Below are positions 7,302 through 16,953 of a stretch of 64,000 nt of DNA, one piece after another. The notes below the pieces were generated by a model, which was not told the origin of the DNA, ran no database searches, and was given only the letters and a program-made list of their open reading frames with translations. This DNA comes from Sorangiineae bacterium MSr11954. GTDB lineage: Bacteria; Myxococcota_A; Polyangia; Polyangiales; Polyangiaceae. Numbering within the stretch: position 1 is the first letter of the stretch; every line of letters begins with the position of its first letter. A program made the translations under genes and the position numbers. The DNA lies in assembly GCA_037157815.1 (NCBI GenBank), contig CP089984.1:3521001-3585000 (forward strand), read 5' to 3'.

Positions 7302-7605
7302 GGACATCCACTCATGGAGTCCTAGTGCCTTCGAGGAGAAGATGACTCGTGGCGTGATGTCGGACCGATAGGGCAACCTATTTGGTTTGCAATCGAATAA
7401 AGGCGAATGCGGTAGGTTGAATTTCACTGGCGTCACCCCCACGCTCGCCCGCCTTGGATGCGCTGATGAATACATCGCGGTGCACGTGGACAACGCCGGC
7501 AAAGGGTGGTGGCTCGAGCCAGGGTGGTCGTGGCGGTGGGAATGCACAAGCACGGCGCCGAGTGGACAGGCCGGTGGAGCGGCAATCGATGGTGTCGCCG
7601 AGGAC
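7302..7605. other. short region up to the IS element
   Basis: An open frame from a TTG at 7387 to 7608 would give 73 residues ending across the IS boundary, with a Trp-rich tail. There is no ribosome binding site and no family. It may be the 5' part of something cut by the IS630 insertion, but no continuation is visible on the right side. Confidence 0.3.
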
Positions 7606-7624
7606 TAACACTAAGACCAGTTGA
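7605..7624 (+). repeat. IS630 left inverted repeat
   Basis: CTAACAC then a variable centre then CCAGTTGA. Complementary to the right end at 8598-8617 over its outer 7 and inner 8 bases. The TA at 7606-7607 is the probable target duplication. Confidence 0.75.
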
Positions 7625-8616
7625 CGCGATCCCACAGGCATGATCTCTGCTGGATATGATCACCCCGTTGAAACTGCGCGAGGCTGTTCTTCGTGCTCGT
7701 GCCGAAGGGCGTTCCTACGACGAAACCGCGAGGCTGCTCGGGATCGGTCGGGCGACGGTGAACCGAATCCTGCGGCTGCACCGCGAAACGAGCTCGCTCG
7801 AGCCGAGGCCTCGCGGAGGTGGCAACACCTCTCCGATTCACGGCGAAATGGCGCGGATGCTTGCCGCCATCGTGGCCGAGATGCCCGACGCGACGGTCGC
7901 CGAACTCGCGTCGGAGCTCGTAAAGCGCTCACGCACGCAAACGAGTCGCTCCGCTGTGCAGCGGGCGCTCACTCGCCTGGGGTTCTCTCGAAAAAAAAGT
8001 CGTTTCTTGCCGCCGAACGCAACACACTCGAGCACCGCGAACTCCGAGAAGCGTTCTGCGCGCTCTTGAAGAACGCGGACCTAAATAGCCTCGTTTTTAT
8101 CGACGAATCTTTCGTAAAAACCGGCATGCGTCGCGAGTATGCACGCTCGTTGCGAGGTCACCGCGTCACCGGAAGCAGGCCCTTTCGTTCGTGGAAGACG
8201 CTCTCCCTCATCGGTGCGATCCGACTCGGCGAGAAGCCGAAGATCATGACGAGCAAAGCTGCGGTGAACGGGACGACCTTCCTTCGCTTCATCAAACACC
8301 GGCTCAGTTCGTGGCTGTATCCAGGCGACATCGTCATCATGGACAACCTCAGCATCCACAAGATGCTGCTCGTTCGCGAAGCCATCCTCGATGCAGGCGG
8401 CTTTCCGGTCTACCTCCCGACCTACAGCCCGGAGCTAAACCCAATTGAGCGCCTCTGGGCAGACATGAAACGACGTCTTCGAACGCTCGCCCTCGACGCT
8501 CAGGATGAACTCCTTCGGACCGTCCGTCGACTTCGCGCTTCAACACCGATCACCAAGATCGCCGCGTGGTTCCGCCATTCTTTATCAGAGGCTCGCTTCA
8601 ACTGATCGCGGTGTTA
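7606..8616 (+). mobile_element. IS630-family insertion sequence
   Basis: About 1 kb bounded by imperfect inverted repeats: left 7605-7624 (CTAACAC...CCAGTTGA) and right 8598-8617 (TCAACTGATCGCGGTGTTAG), both starting at a TA dinucleotide, the target duplicated by IS630/Tc1-type elements. One transposase is made by a -1 frameshift. Its stop codon lies inside the right inverted repeat. Confidence 0.85.
7656..8605 (+). CDS. IS630-family transposase (two frames, -1 frameshift)
   Basis: The first frame (7656-8069) starts MITPLKLREAVLRARAEG and carries the N-terminal helix-turn-helix (YDETARLLGIGRATVNRIL). The catalytic half lies in the -1 frame up to 8605. The frames meet at eight A residues (7991-7998), an A-AAA-AAA slippery heptamer; slipping back one base gives a 316-residue protein. 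DDE residues: D in VFIDES, D in VIMDNLSIHK, E in NPIERLWADMK. The sequence looks intact, so the element may still be active. Programmed frameshifting is common in this family; here it is inferred from the heptamer. Confidence 0.87.
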
Positions 8617-8617
8617 G
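8598..8617 (-). repeat. IS630 right inverted repeat
   Basis: TCAACTGATCGCGGTGTTAG, the complement of the left end, with TA at 8615-8616 as the second target copy. Confidence 0.75.
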
Positions 8618-8749
8618 CCAAACTCGGCGATTGAAAGCTGCAATCGATGCCAAAAGATGCGACAGACGACGCCGAGCGCAAAACGCGCTTGCACCGAATC
8701 GCATGTTGCGCGAGATGCTAGCGAAAACACTCCCTACGAGGTCGTGATC

Positions 8750-10306
8750 ATGAAATATTCTTGTCGGGTTTTCTGCGCCCTGTCCCTCGGAATGGCGGCG
8801 GCCGGCGCCTCGGGTTGCAGCAGCGATGACGGTGCAGGGGGCTCGGAAATGGGCCAGTGGGAATCGAGCCTGCTCCGCGACGGTGCGGGATCGCCCGGTA
8901 TCGGCGATCCGTATTATCCCGAGCTCGGCAATGGCGGTTACGATGTTTCACATTACAGCATCCGACTCACCTACGAGCCGGTGAGCGATCGACTCTCCGG
9001 GTCGACCACCATCTTGGCCAAGGCGACCCAGGACCTGACCAGCTTTCATCTCGATTTTTTGCTCGCGGTCAAGTCGGTCCGGGTGAACAATGCGACGGCA
9101 CGGTTCACGTCGTCGGGCGACGAATTGATCATCGAGCTGCCCGGAAAAATAGGCAAAGGCAGCAACATGAACGTCGTCGTGCAATATGACGACATTCCGT
9201 CGCAGGCTACGTCGAAAACGGCATGGATCCACGCTTGGCGAAGGACCGCGGGCGGCGCGGCCTCGGTGGGCGAGCCGTTCAGCGCGGAGTGGTGGTATCC
9301 GTGCAACAACCATCCCGCGGACAAAGCCACCTACGACGTATCGGTCGCGGTTCCCGAAGGCTACGAGGTGCTCTCCAACGGCGTGCTGGCCGGCAAGACG
9401 CAGCAAACGGACGGCTGGGTGAGGTGGTATTGGCGCAGCACCAAACCACAAATCACGTATGCTTCGTTCATCGCGATGGGGCAATACGACATTCAAACGT
9501 CGACCACCGCCAGCGGATTGCCGATCATCAACGCCTTCGCCGACGATCTGGGCGAATACGCGGAGCTCGGACGAAGGGTCGTGAACCGCACCGGAGAGGT
9601 CATCGACTTTTTCGAGAGCAAGCTCGGTCCGTATCCCTTCGAGGCCGCCGGCGGGGTCGTGGCGCGCGGGGCGTTCGGGCTGGAGACGCAAACGCGGCCA
9701 ATGTACGGCACGGCGGGGTTCGATTCGGGATATCACGATTATTTCGTCGTTCACGAGCTCGCGCATCAATGGTTCGGCGACTCGGTGTCGCTCCAGCGAT
9801 GGCGCGATCTCTGGCTCAACGAGGGATTCGCGATATATGCCGAGTATATTTGGTCGGAGAACCACGGTGAGGGCACCGCGCAGGAGCTGGCGGTTCGCGA
9901 ATACAATTCGCACCCGGCCAAGGATCCCTTCTGGGAGGTTCTCCCTGGCGATCCCGGTGGGGGGCGCGGGAAGAATTTTCATCTTGCCGTGTACTACCGG
10001 GGGGCCATCGGGATCCAAGCGCTGCGCAATGCCGTTGGAGACGATACCTTCTTCCGCATCGTGCGTACTTGGCTCCAACAGAAGCAGTACGGTCACGGCA
10101 CCGCCGAAGAGTTCATCGCGCTGTCCGAGCGCATTTCGGGCAAATCGCTGCGCGCGCTGTTCGACACGTGGTTTTATACGGCGGGGAGGCCAGCGTTCGA
10201 AGCCGCGGCGAGTGACGTCGTGCCGCCGGCGTTCGAGAAGATCCATGGCGCACTCGATCGGCTCGAGGCGACCGGGCACGGTAGCAGGCATGAATTCGTT
10301 CGATAG
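8750..10306 (+). CDS. M1-family zinc metallopeptidase, lipoprotein
   Basis: 518 residues from ATG 8750; the open frame extends upstream but the lipoprotein signal sits here (MKYSCRVFCALSLGMAAAGASGC, Cys23). The beta-saddle N-terminal domain typical of M1 (HYSIRLTYEP, then a domain ending in VSVAVPEGYEVLSNG) precedes the gluzincin core: HELAH at 335-339 and the third zinc ligand E358 in NEGFAIYAE, exactly 18 residues on. The exopeptidase GxMEN motif is replaced by GLETQTRP, so substrate recognition may differ from classical aminopeptidase N. It lacks the long C-terminal superhelix. Likely a surface enzyme that trims peptides during saprophytic or predatory growth. Confidence 0.88.
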   Translation: MKYSCRVFCALSLGMAAAGASGCSSDDGAGGSEMGQWESSLLRDGAGSPGIGDPYYPELGNGGYDVSHYSIRLTYEPVSDRLSGSTTILAKATQDLTSFHLDFLLAVKSVRVNNATARFTSSGDELIIELPGKIGKGSNMNVVVQYDDIPSQATSKTAWIHAWRRTAGGAASVGEPFSAEWWYPCNNHPADKATYDVSVAVPEGYEVLSNGVLAGKTQQTDGWVRWYWRSTKPQITYASFIAMGQYDIQTSTTASGLPIINAFADDLGEYAELGRRVVNRTGEVIDFFESKLGPYPFEAAGGVVARGAFGLETQTRPMYGTAGFDSGYHDYFVVHELAHQWFGDSVSLQRWRDLWLNEGFAIYAEYIWSENHGEGTAQELAVREYNSHPAKDPFWEVLPGDPGGGRGKNFHLAVYYRGAIGIQALRNAVGDDTFFRIVRTWLQQKQYGHGTAEEFIALSERISGKSLRALFDTWFYTAGRPAFEAAASDVVPPAFEKIHGALDRLEATGHGSRHEFVR

Positions 10307-10970
10307 GTGAACGTCGCGAATCGAAACGTGGTGCGAGGCGTGGTTCGCTCGCACCATGCTCGTCGAAATCGTCCCGAGGTTATGAACCCTACGAATGGGA
10401 GCTATCTGAAGCAGCATTCGAAGACGTTTTCCTCGATGGATACCGATGTCCAGGCTTTGTCGATATCCTGTTTCCGCCAACGATGCGTCGCTCGAAGACA
10501 TCGACCGGATGAGCGGCGGGGTGTTCTGCAACGAGTTCGTCCCGTCAACGCGCTGCGACCACGTAGAAATCATCGCCGTAGAGCGCGACCCCTCTTCCGT
10601 CCGGGAGATGGCGGCGCTGCGGTTCACGACCGAGTCCAAATCCTTTGCGGACGCGCGCGTCGTCGAGCCTCCCGCGCCGCGGCGCCACTGCCCGCGTTCC
10701 CAGCTGACGGCGGAACGTGGTCGCGACCCGCCGCCCGGGTGAGAACTCCCCGTGCACAGGGCACGATCTCGGTGCCTCCGCGGGGTCTGCCCCGCTCCCG
10801 GCGTACTGCCCGCGTGACCGAAGTACGCGAGGTACGCGAGGTGGCGGGGGCTCGGACGGTGGCTTCTCGCCAACCTCTGCGAAGGGCCGGACGAGGAGCT
10901 GTCGACGTCGCGTCCCCGCAACCAACCTTGGCGGATTGGGCACGTTTCTTTCGGGGCCGCGTGCGCGCCT
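10307..10970. other. region without a recognised gene
   Basis: Several arginine-rich frames are open on both strands, typical of chance in high-GC DNA. None has a ribosome binding site with a recognisable product. A minus-strand frame ends ALYGDDFYVVAAR at 10545, which may be the tail of a lost gene. Confidence 0.35.
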
Positions 10971-11495
10971 ATGAGGAATGATGCGAGGCCGTCGGCGGTA
11001 GTATCGGAGATGGAATCGCATGACCCGTACCGCGGGGACATCCAGGCCGCGCTTGCAGAAATCGATGCGCTCACCCGGCAGGTTGATGCGCTCACCCGGC
11101 AGAATGAGCAGCTCGTCTCGCGATGGTGGCGCACCGTGGTGATTGCGGGCCCGGTGATTGCGCTGGCGGGCTGGCTGACGTCGGCCTGTATTGCCGAGCT
11201 GCGGCGCCCGATGTTGAGTCCCACCCGGAGCTCGGCGCGGCAGCTCCGCAGGGTAGCGCAGCTTTTCCGCGCGTCGAATCCTACCGCCTGCCCGTCAATG
11301 TTGGATCTGCAATGTGAGCGTCAATTCGAGCCGTCTACTCACATCGTCGACGAGTGGAAGAATCCCTTCCGAATCGAGTGCGTGGGTGACGAAATCTTTG
11401 TCAGGAGCGCGGGACCGGATAGGAAATGGGACACTGCCGACGACATTCGTGTTCCCGCTCCCGTGGGTGAGGATGTGATTCACGATGCGCTTTAA
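10971..11495 (+). CDS. membrane-anchored protein with a pseudopilin-like tail
   Basis: 174 residues (or 161 from ATG 11010). The order is a short coiled-coil with two repeats of IDALTRQ/VDALTRQ (about residues 28-45), a transmembrane helix (VVIAGPVIALAGWLTSA, about 56-74), then a C-terminal part where DEWKNPFRIECVGDEIFVRS, followed by GPDRKWDTADDI, resembles the C-terminal calcium loop of GspG-type pseudopilins. The N-terminal prepilin motif is absent, so it is not a regular pseudopilin. Function unknown. Confidence 0.55.
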   Translation: MRNDARPSAVVSEMESHDPYRGDIQAALAEIDALTRQVDALTRQNEQLVSRWWRTVVIAGPVIALAGWLTSACIAELRRPMLSPTRSSARQLRRVAQLFRASNPTACPSMLDLQCERQFEPSTHIVDEWKNPFRIECVGDEIFVRSAGPDRKWDTADDIRVPAPVGEDVIHDAL

Positions 11496-12019
11496 CGGTC
11501 CTGTTCGCGAATGAAACGAAGGCTCTCGAGGTGATGGCCGCTCTTCCGAAGCGATTCGGCAGATACGGACTGACCCTGCATCCGGAAAGACCCGGTCGAT
11601 CGAGTTTCGGTGTCCGCCAAAGTCACGAAGTCGTGGAAACGAGGACCGAAGCCGCCGACGTTCGACCTGCTCGGCGTCACCCATCATTGAGTCAGCAGGA
11701 CATCGTCACCGGTCTGGTTCGGCCGCTTCATCGAGCGAGGCATTTCAGATTGGACATCTCAAGCGCGGCACCAAAGCTGGGTCCAGTTTTGTAGCCCCCT
11801 GTCTCCCGGTGCGGGAGCGACAACCCCACGCAGCTGATGTAGCCTGCCGGCGGTTAGCCAGAGCGCTGCCGTCTGTTGACCGCCCAAGTCGCGTTCCGCC
11901 GCGACAAAGAGAAACGGGAGAATCGGGTTGCCTCGAGTCGCCTAAAGGCGACCGTCTTTGGTTCATCGACGAAGTCATGGTCTGTCAGCCTGGGTGTTGG
12001 TTGGAGGAGGGGACCGAAC
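11496..12019. other. intergenic region before the receptor kinase
   Basis: No gene with support. The kinase frame is open from 11876 but the ribosome binding site at 12004-12010 marks 12020 as the start, so this stretch holds the promoter and leader. Confidence 0.4.
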
Positions 12020-15000
12020 ATGCAATGCCCTTCGCACGAAGAATTCCTTGCATTGGCAGAAAGAAAGCTGGCGGCCGTGTCGCGGGCTTCCATCGAAACG
12101 CACATCGCCCAATGCGCCACATGTAACCGCATATGGGCCGTGCTTATTCAGGATCGCACCCCCAGGCAAGCACCAACATCACACGTGGTGTCGACAACGG
12201 ATTTCCAGGCGCGGCGCGGGCGCCTACCCTCGGTCCAACCCGGCACGTATGTTGGCCGTTATCTGGTCGTTGGACGGATCGGCGAAGGAGGTATGGGCTG
12301 CGTTTACCAGGCCTACGATCCCAAGCTCAATCGCAACGTGGCCATCAAGCTCATTGGCGACCTGTCGCGCTTCGCCGCCGATCCGACCTTGCGACCGCGG
12401 CTCTTGCGGGAGGCGCAGGCGCTGGCGCAAGTGGTCCACCCGCATGTCGTCAGCGTCTTCGACGTTGGTGAGTTTCGCGAACACATGTTCTTTGCCATGG
12501 AGTTGATCGAGGGGACGACGTTGCGGGACGAGCTGGCTCGCGGTAGGCATGATCTGCGGACGATGCTGCAATGGCTCGACCAGGCGGGCCGCGGGCTCGC
12601 TGCAGCGCATCGCGCCGGTCTGGTGCATCGCGATTTCAAACCCGATAACGTGTTGATCGATCGCGAGAGGCGCGCAAAGGTCGTCGACTTCGGCCTGGCG
12701 CGTGCCGTCGATGCCCTCCGACATGATCCGGTTGCGACCGCGATGCTTGAGGAACATGCAACGATGTGGAATCGGCGCATCACGGAGACAGGCGCATTTC
12801 TCGGGACGCCCGCCTACATGGCGCCGGAGCAGTTTTCGGGCTCGCTCACCGACGCGCGCAGCGATCAATTCAGCTTTTCTATCGTCGCGTACGAAGCTCT
12901 GTTCGGGTCACATCCATTTTCGGGAAAAGATGGAAAGCTCTCGGTGGCGGCGCTGTGCAACGCGACGATCGAGGTGAAGGGCCCGCGGCGAGATCCCGGT
13001 TATGTGCGTGTGCTGAGCCGCGGCTTATCGCGCGATCCTGCGGATCGTTATCCATCGCTGCAGCACCTGCTGGACGACTTGGTCAATGTTCCGCGGCGGC
13101 GTCTGCGGCGCGCCGTTGCCATCGCAACGGTCGTGTGCGCCGCTGCAGCATGCTTCGGGGGCCGCGCCATCCAAGTGCACAGGGCACACCGCTGCGAAGC
13201 TGCTGCCGAGCAGGCCCTCGCCGGGATCTGGGATGCACCGCGACGGGGGAAGCTCGAGAATGTGCTCGCGGGCGACGGAAAGGCGTTCGGTCGCGATGTC
13301 TGGGAGAGGGTCGCGGCCGCGCTCGATGGCTACGGTGCCCAGTGGAAGCGCACGAGCACGGAGCTTTGTGGGCGCGCGGGGTGGTGGTGGTCCGACGGCG
13401 ATGCGATGCACGCCCGCTCATCGATGTGCCTCGACGAGCGGCGCCGGCAGCTTCGTGCGGTGACCGACGTGCTCACGAACGGCGATCAGAACGTGCGCCT
13501 TCGTGCGCCCGACGTTCTCGTTCAACTCGACGCGCTATCGGCATGCACGAATCCGGCGGTGCTCGCGTCGACCTCGGTTCCCGCCCACCATCCGGGGAGC
13601 TCACGGAACGTCGACCGCATTCGTGACCTTCTCGCGCAGAGCCAGGCGCTCGACGAAGCACTCCAAGCTTCCCCCGCCAAGGAAGCGGCACGGCGAGCAC
13701 TCGAGCTGGCGCGCGAAGAGCACGATCGAGCGCTTGCCGCCGAAGCGCTCTATCGTCTCAGCGTCGTGCAGGAAACCGACGACGAGTATGACGCGGCGGA
13801 GTCGAGCGTCGTTCAGGCACTCGCCGAGGCCGAATCGAGTGGTCACGAACGGTTGCTGCCGCGCATCTGGCTCCAGATGCTCACGATCGTGGGGCACGAG
13901 AAAGATCGTTACAGCGAGGTCGAGCGTCTGGTCCCGTTCATCGAGACCCATGTGCAGCGCTTCGATCCGCAAGGACCGACGCACGTCGAGCTCTTGTTCG
14001 TCCTTGGTGTCATCGAGGCCGATCGCGGCAACTACGAGCGCGCCATCGAACAGCTCCGCATGGTCTTGGATATGACGCGAACCGTATTCGCGGAGAATGA
14101 TCTGCGCCGTATTCAGATCTACCAGCACCTCATCGACGTCGAACGAGCCGTAAGTCAATTCGACAAGGCGATCGCGCACGCGCGTTTGGCGTTGGCGGAG
14201 ACCGAGGCACTGTTCGGCAAGGAGCATCCGCGGCTTGCGGGCACGCTATCCCTGTTGGCGCGTATGCTCACCGAACAAGGCGACCTCGCCGGTGCGCGAG
14301 CGGCACGAGAACATGCCTCGCGCATGGTCGAACAGGTATTTCCCTCCGAGAACACCTATCTGAGCAAATCACTCTTCGACCTGGGATATGCCTATTTGGA
14401 GGCCGCCGAGCCCGAGGCAGCCCTCTCGCTATTTCGTCGAGCGCATACCATTACCGTCGCGGAGAGCTGGAACGGAGCGTCCGAGCTTGCGGCTATGGCC
14501 CGTGCCGAGATGGAGCTGGGGCATCTCGAGACGGCGCGCGCGATGTGTGAGCAGGCTCTCGCAATCTTTACGAACGTGGTGGGGGCGAGCCATCCGGAAT
14601 CGCTCAAGGTCGGCGCCCGGCTCGGGAAGATCTTGCGCGCGTTGCGGCGCGAGCGCGATGCGCTCCAGCTCTGTACTCAGCTCCTCCGTACCGCCGAGCA
14701 GGCGCCCGGACCACATGCCATGGTGGGTTGGGTACTTTTGTGCATCGGCGAGTCCTACGAGCAGCTCGGTCAGCTCCCCGAGGCGCTGGCGGCGCTCGAA
14801 CGAGCCGAGAAGCTGCTCGAAGAGACAACCACGATGCTCCCCTTCGGCCGGGGCCCGGAGATCCGCTTCGCGCTTGCACGCGTGCTGTGGCGGGTCGGCG
14901 GCGATCGCGAGCGCGCCCGACGCCTGGCCAACGAAGCGCTCGACAGTTACCAGTACGAGCCCCCCCTTTATGCCAAGGACGGTATCGCCATTCGGACATG

Positions 15001-15046
15001 GCTATCGAAGCTCTCCGAGCCGCACCGCCAAATTCGCGGTCGATGA
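12020..15046 (+). CDS. receptor Ser/Thr protein kinase with zinc-finger-like N-terminus and TPR tail
   Basis: 1008 residues. The ATG follows GGAGGAGGGG by a normal gap. Order: a short His/Cys segment (CPSHEEFLAL, then HIAQCATCNRIW) resembling the HC2 zinc finger of anti-sigma factors; a Hanks kinase (glycine loop GEGGMG at 88, HRDFKPDN with D205, DFG at 223-225, GTPAYMAPEQ activation end); a transmembrane helix near 361-385; then a long helical region with TPR-like repeats from about 540 to the end. All catalytic residues are present. This is the typical myxobacterial receptor-kinase layout with an outer TPR domain that probably binds protein partners. Confidence 0.92.
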   Translation: MQCPSHEEFLALAERKLAAVSRASIETHIAQCATCNRIWAVLIQDRTPRQAPTSHVVSTTDFQARRGRLPSVQPGTYVGRYLVVGRIGEGGMGCVYQAYDPKLNRNVAIKLIGDLSRFAADPTLRPRLLREAQALAQVVHPHVVSVFDVGEFREHMFFAMELIEGTTLRDELARGRHDLRTMLQWLDQAGRGLAAAHRAGLVHRDFKPDNVLIDRERRAKVVDFGLARAVDALRHDPVATAMLEEHATMWNRRITETGAFLGTPAYMAPEQFSGSLTDARSDQFSFSIVAYEALFGSHPFSGKDGKLSVAALCNATIEVKGPRRDPGYVRVLSRGLSRDPADRYPSLQHLLDDLVNVPRRRLRRAVAIATVVCAAAACFGGRAIQVHRAHRCEAAAEQALAGIWDAPRRGKLENVLAGDGKAFGRDVWERVAAALDGYGAQWKRTSTELCGRAGWWWSDGDAMHARSSMCLDERRRQLRAVTDVLTNGDQNVRLRAPDVLVQLDALSACTNPAVLASTSVPAHHPGSSRNVDRIRDLLAQSQALDEALQASPAKEAARRALELAREEHDRALAAEALYRLSVVQETDDEYDAAESSVVQALAEAESSGHERLLPRIWLQMLTIVGHEKDRYSEVERLVPFIETHVQRFDPQGPTHVELLFVLGVIEADRGNYERAIEQLRMVLDMTRTVFAENDLRRIQIYQHLIDVERAVSQFDKAIAHARLALAETEALFGKEHPRLAGTLSLLARMLTEQGDLAGARAAREHASRMVEQVFPSENTYLSKSLFDLGYAYLEAAEPEAALSLFRRAHTITVAESWNGASELAAMARAEMELGHLETARAMCEQALAIFTNVVGASHPESLKVGARLGKILRALRRERDALQLCTQLLRTAEQAPGPHAMVGWVLLCIGESYEQLGQLPEALAALERAEKLLEETTTMLPFGRGPEIRFALARVLWRVGGDRERARRLANEALDSYQYEPPLYAKDGIAIRTWLSKLSEPHRQIRGR

Positions 15047-15195
15047 GCGCGACTCCCTCGGTCTTTCCATGCTCGATATGCGGCGAGCTCCGACGGGCAT
15101 TTGCATGCGAGGCGCCACCCCATGCCAATCTCTGCGCGAGCCGCACCTCGGCGACTGCCGCCGGCTCGCTCGTCGTCCGAATCGAACCGTCCTCC

Positions 15196-15411
15196 TCAGA
15201 CCTGCGCCGAGCCGCCGTCGACGAACACCTCGCTCCCCGTCATGAAGCTACTCTCGTCCGAAGCGAGAATCAGCGCCACGGCCGCGGTCTCGGCGGGATC
15301 GGCGAGCCGACCGAGCACCGTCTGCGCTTTGAGCGTATCGATCAGCGCGTCGCGCGTGTCATCCGTCGCCAGCCCCTCGAGGCCCGGCGTCACCGTCGGC
15401 CCCGGACAGAG
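15196..15411 (-). pseudogene. C-terminal fragment of a short-chain dehydrogenase
   Basis: About 70 residues ending in a classic SDR tail: CPGPTVTPGLEGL, then LGRLADPAETAAVALILASD and SFMTGSEVFVDGGSAQV. The Rossmann motif and catalytic Tyr-x-x-x-Lys are missing and the frame upstream is not SDR-like. It is a 5'-truncated remnant between the kinase and a small lipoprotein gene. Confidence 0.75.
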
Positions 15412-15639
15412 GTCGCTTTGAAAACACTTTTCGAGCGGCGCGTCGCCGGTCGCACCGCGGGCGAGCAGGCGTGCTCCGACGTTCGGCGACATGCACTCGG
15501 GTTTCCTTGCACGCGTGATACCTGATCGGCTCGTCGGTGCCGACGTGAAGCTGGACGAAACACTCACGCGATGGTCATCGCGGAGGCCGCGAAGCTGCGG
15601 TGCCTCGCGCCATTTGGATACGGTGCTACACTTCGTCTC

Positions 15640-16086
15640 GTGAAGGTGCGCGCGTTGGTGTTGGTTCTCGCGGTGCTCACGATGGCGTGCGCGCGGGGCC
15701 ATGTCTCCGCGCGGGCACCGGGATGGTACGTGCACAGCGTTCGCACGAGCCTTCCGCCCGATGTCGCGTACGCCTATGATTTGCGCTTCGTGGACGACGT
15801 CGCCCACTGGCGCGAGTGCGTTTCCGACTCAGCCTGCAGCGACCGAGAGAGGCAGCGGCCCGCTTCCGAGGTGCTCGGTGTGAAGCGCGTGGGGCGCGCC
15901 ATCGTCAACGACAGCGCGGGACGCGACGAGATCGATGTCTTGCAATTGACCTTGCTCGCGCGAGCGCGAACCGGTGGAGCCCTGCGCGATCCGCGCGATC
16001 CCGGTCCGGTGAACCCACAAGCCACCACGCGCAGCGCCGGCGCCATCCATCCGTTCACGGATCCCTTGCCGGTCACCGCTCCGTAG
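15640..16086 (+). CDS. small lipoprotein, unknown function
   Basis: 148 residues from a GTG start; the upstream in-frame extension has no signal peptide. VKVRALVLVLAVLTMACARG is a short lipoprotein signal (Cys16). The mature part is charged with two Cys in ECVSDSACSD that may pair. No recognised domain. It ends about 30 nt before the truncated AraC gene. Confidence 0.6.
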   Translation: MKVRALVLVLAVLTMACARGHVSARAPGWYVHSVRTSLPPDVAYAYDLRFVDDVAHWRECVSDSACSDRERQRPASEVLGVKRVGRAIVNDSAGRDEIDVLQLTLLARARTGGALRDPRDPGPVNPQATTRSAGAIHPFTDPLPVTAP

Positions 16087-16117
16087 CGCTGACCCCGGAC
16101 GAGGTGACCGGGAGGTC

Positions 16118-16891
16118 TTGCTCGGCGATCGCACGTACGACATTGGTGCGAACGAGTACCTGATTGCCACCGCGGATCTGCCGGTCGCGGCCCGCGTGGC
16201 GAAGGCCAGCACCGGCTCGCCGCACCTCGCCATCACCTTGGACTTGGACCGCGCGCGCATGGCCGAGCTGCTGCTCGCGATGCCGGAGCCGCCGTCGTCC
16301 GCGGGCCCTTCGTCGGGGTTGGCCGTCGCCCGGCACACGGGCGATCTGCTCGAGGCCGTGGCCCGGTTGATGGCGCTGCTCGATCGGCCGAACGACATTG
16401 CGGTCATGGCGCCGCTGATCGAGCGGGAGATCCATTACCGATTGCTGCAGGGCGAATGGGGCGCGCTGCTCGCACAATTCTCCACGGCGGGGACGCACCT
16501 GTCGCAAATCGGTCGGGTGACCGATTGGATCAAATCGCATTACGCGGAGCCGATGAGTATCGACCATCTAGCCAAACGCGTGGGCATGAGCCCGGCCTCG
16601 TTTCATCGGCATTTCAAAATCGTGACCACGATGTCGCCCTTGCAGTACCGATCGCGGATTCGGTTGGAGGAGGCGCGGCGGCGGCTGCTCGTGGAGGGAC
16701 GGGACGCGGGCGCCATCGGATTCGAGGTGGGCTACGAGAGCTCGTCGCAATTCAGCCGCGAATACCGGAAGATGTTCGGCGTGCCGCCGGCGACGGACGC
16801 GGCGCGTCGGCGCCTCGTCCTGCACCATGGCCGAGGCAGCTCATCGCCGAGTCACCACGCTCGGCGCCGTAGCGGCGCATACCAAAGCTGA
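16118..16891 (+). pseudogene. AraC-family regulator lacking its N-terminal start
   Basis: 257 residues from a TTG. The C-terminal half is an intact AraC DNA-binding domain: IDHLAKRVGMSPASFHRHFK, then GFEVGYESSSQFSREYRKMF. The N-terminal half begins in the middle of the AraC_N cupin (LLGDRTYDIGANEYLIATAD); in relatives this strand comes after roughly 55-60 residues, which are absent. No start with a ribosome site restores them. Either a 5'-truncated pseudogene or a short active form; truncation is favoured. Confidence 0.72.
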
Positions 16892-16953
16892 TACGACATC
16901 GTCACGAATCGTCATTGGAGAACGTACTAGGCTGCGCCGCCTTCCGGTATGCC

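Noticed and set aside
8948-11224. A 758-codon minus-strand open frame
   Set aside because: It lies antisense to the M1 peptidase and runs across the gap to the next gene. Its product has no domain and the composition of a shadow frame.
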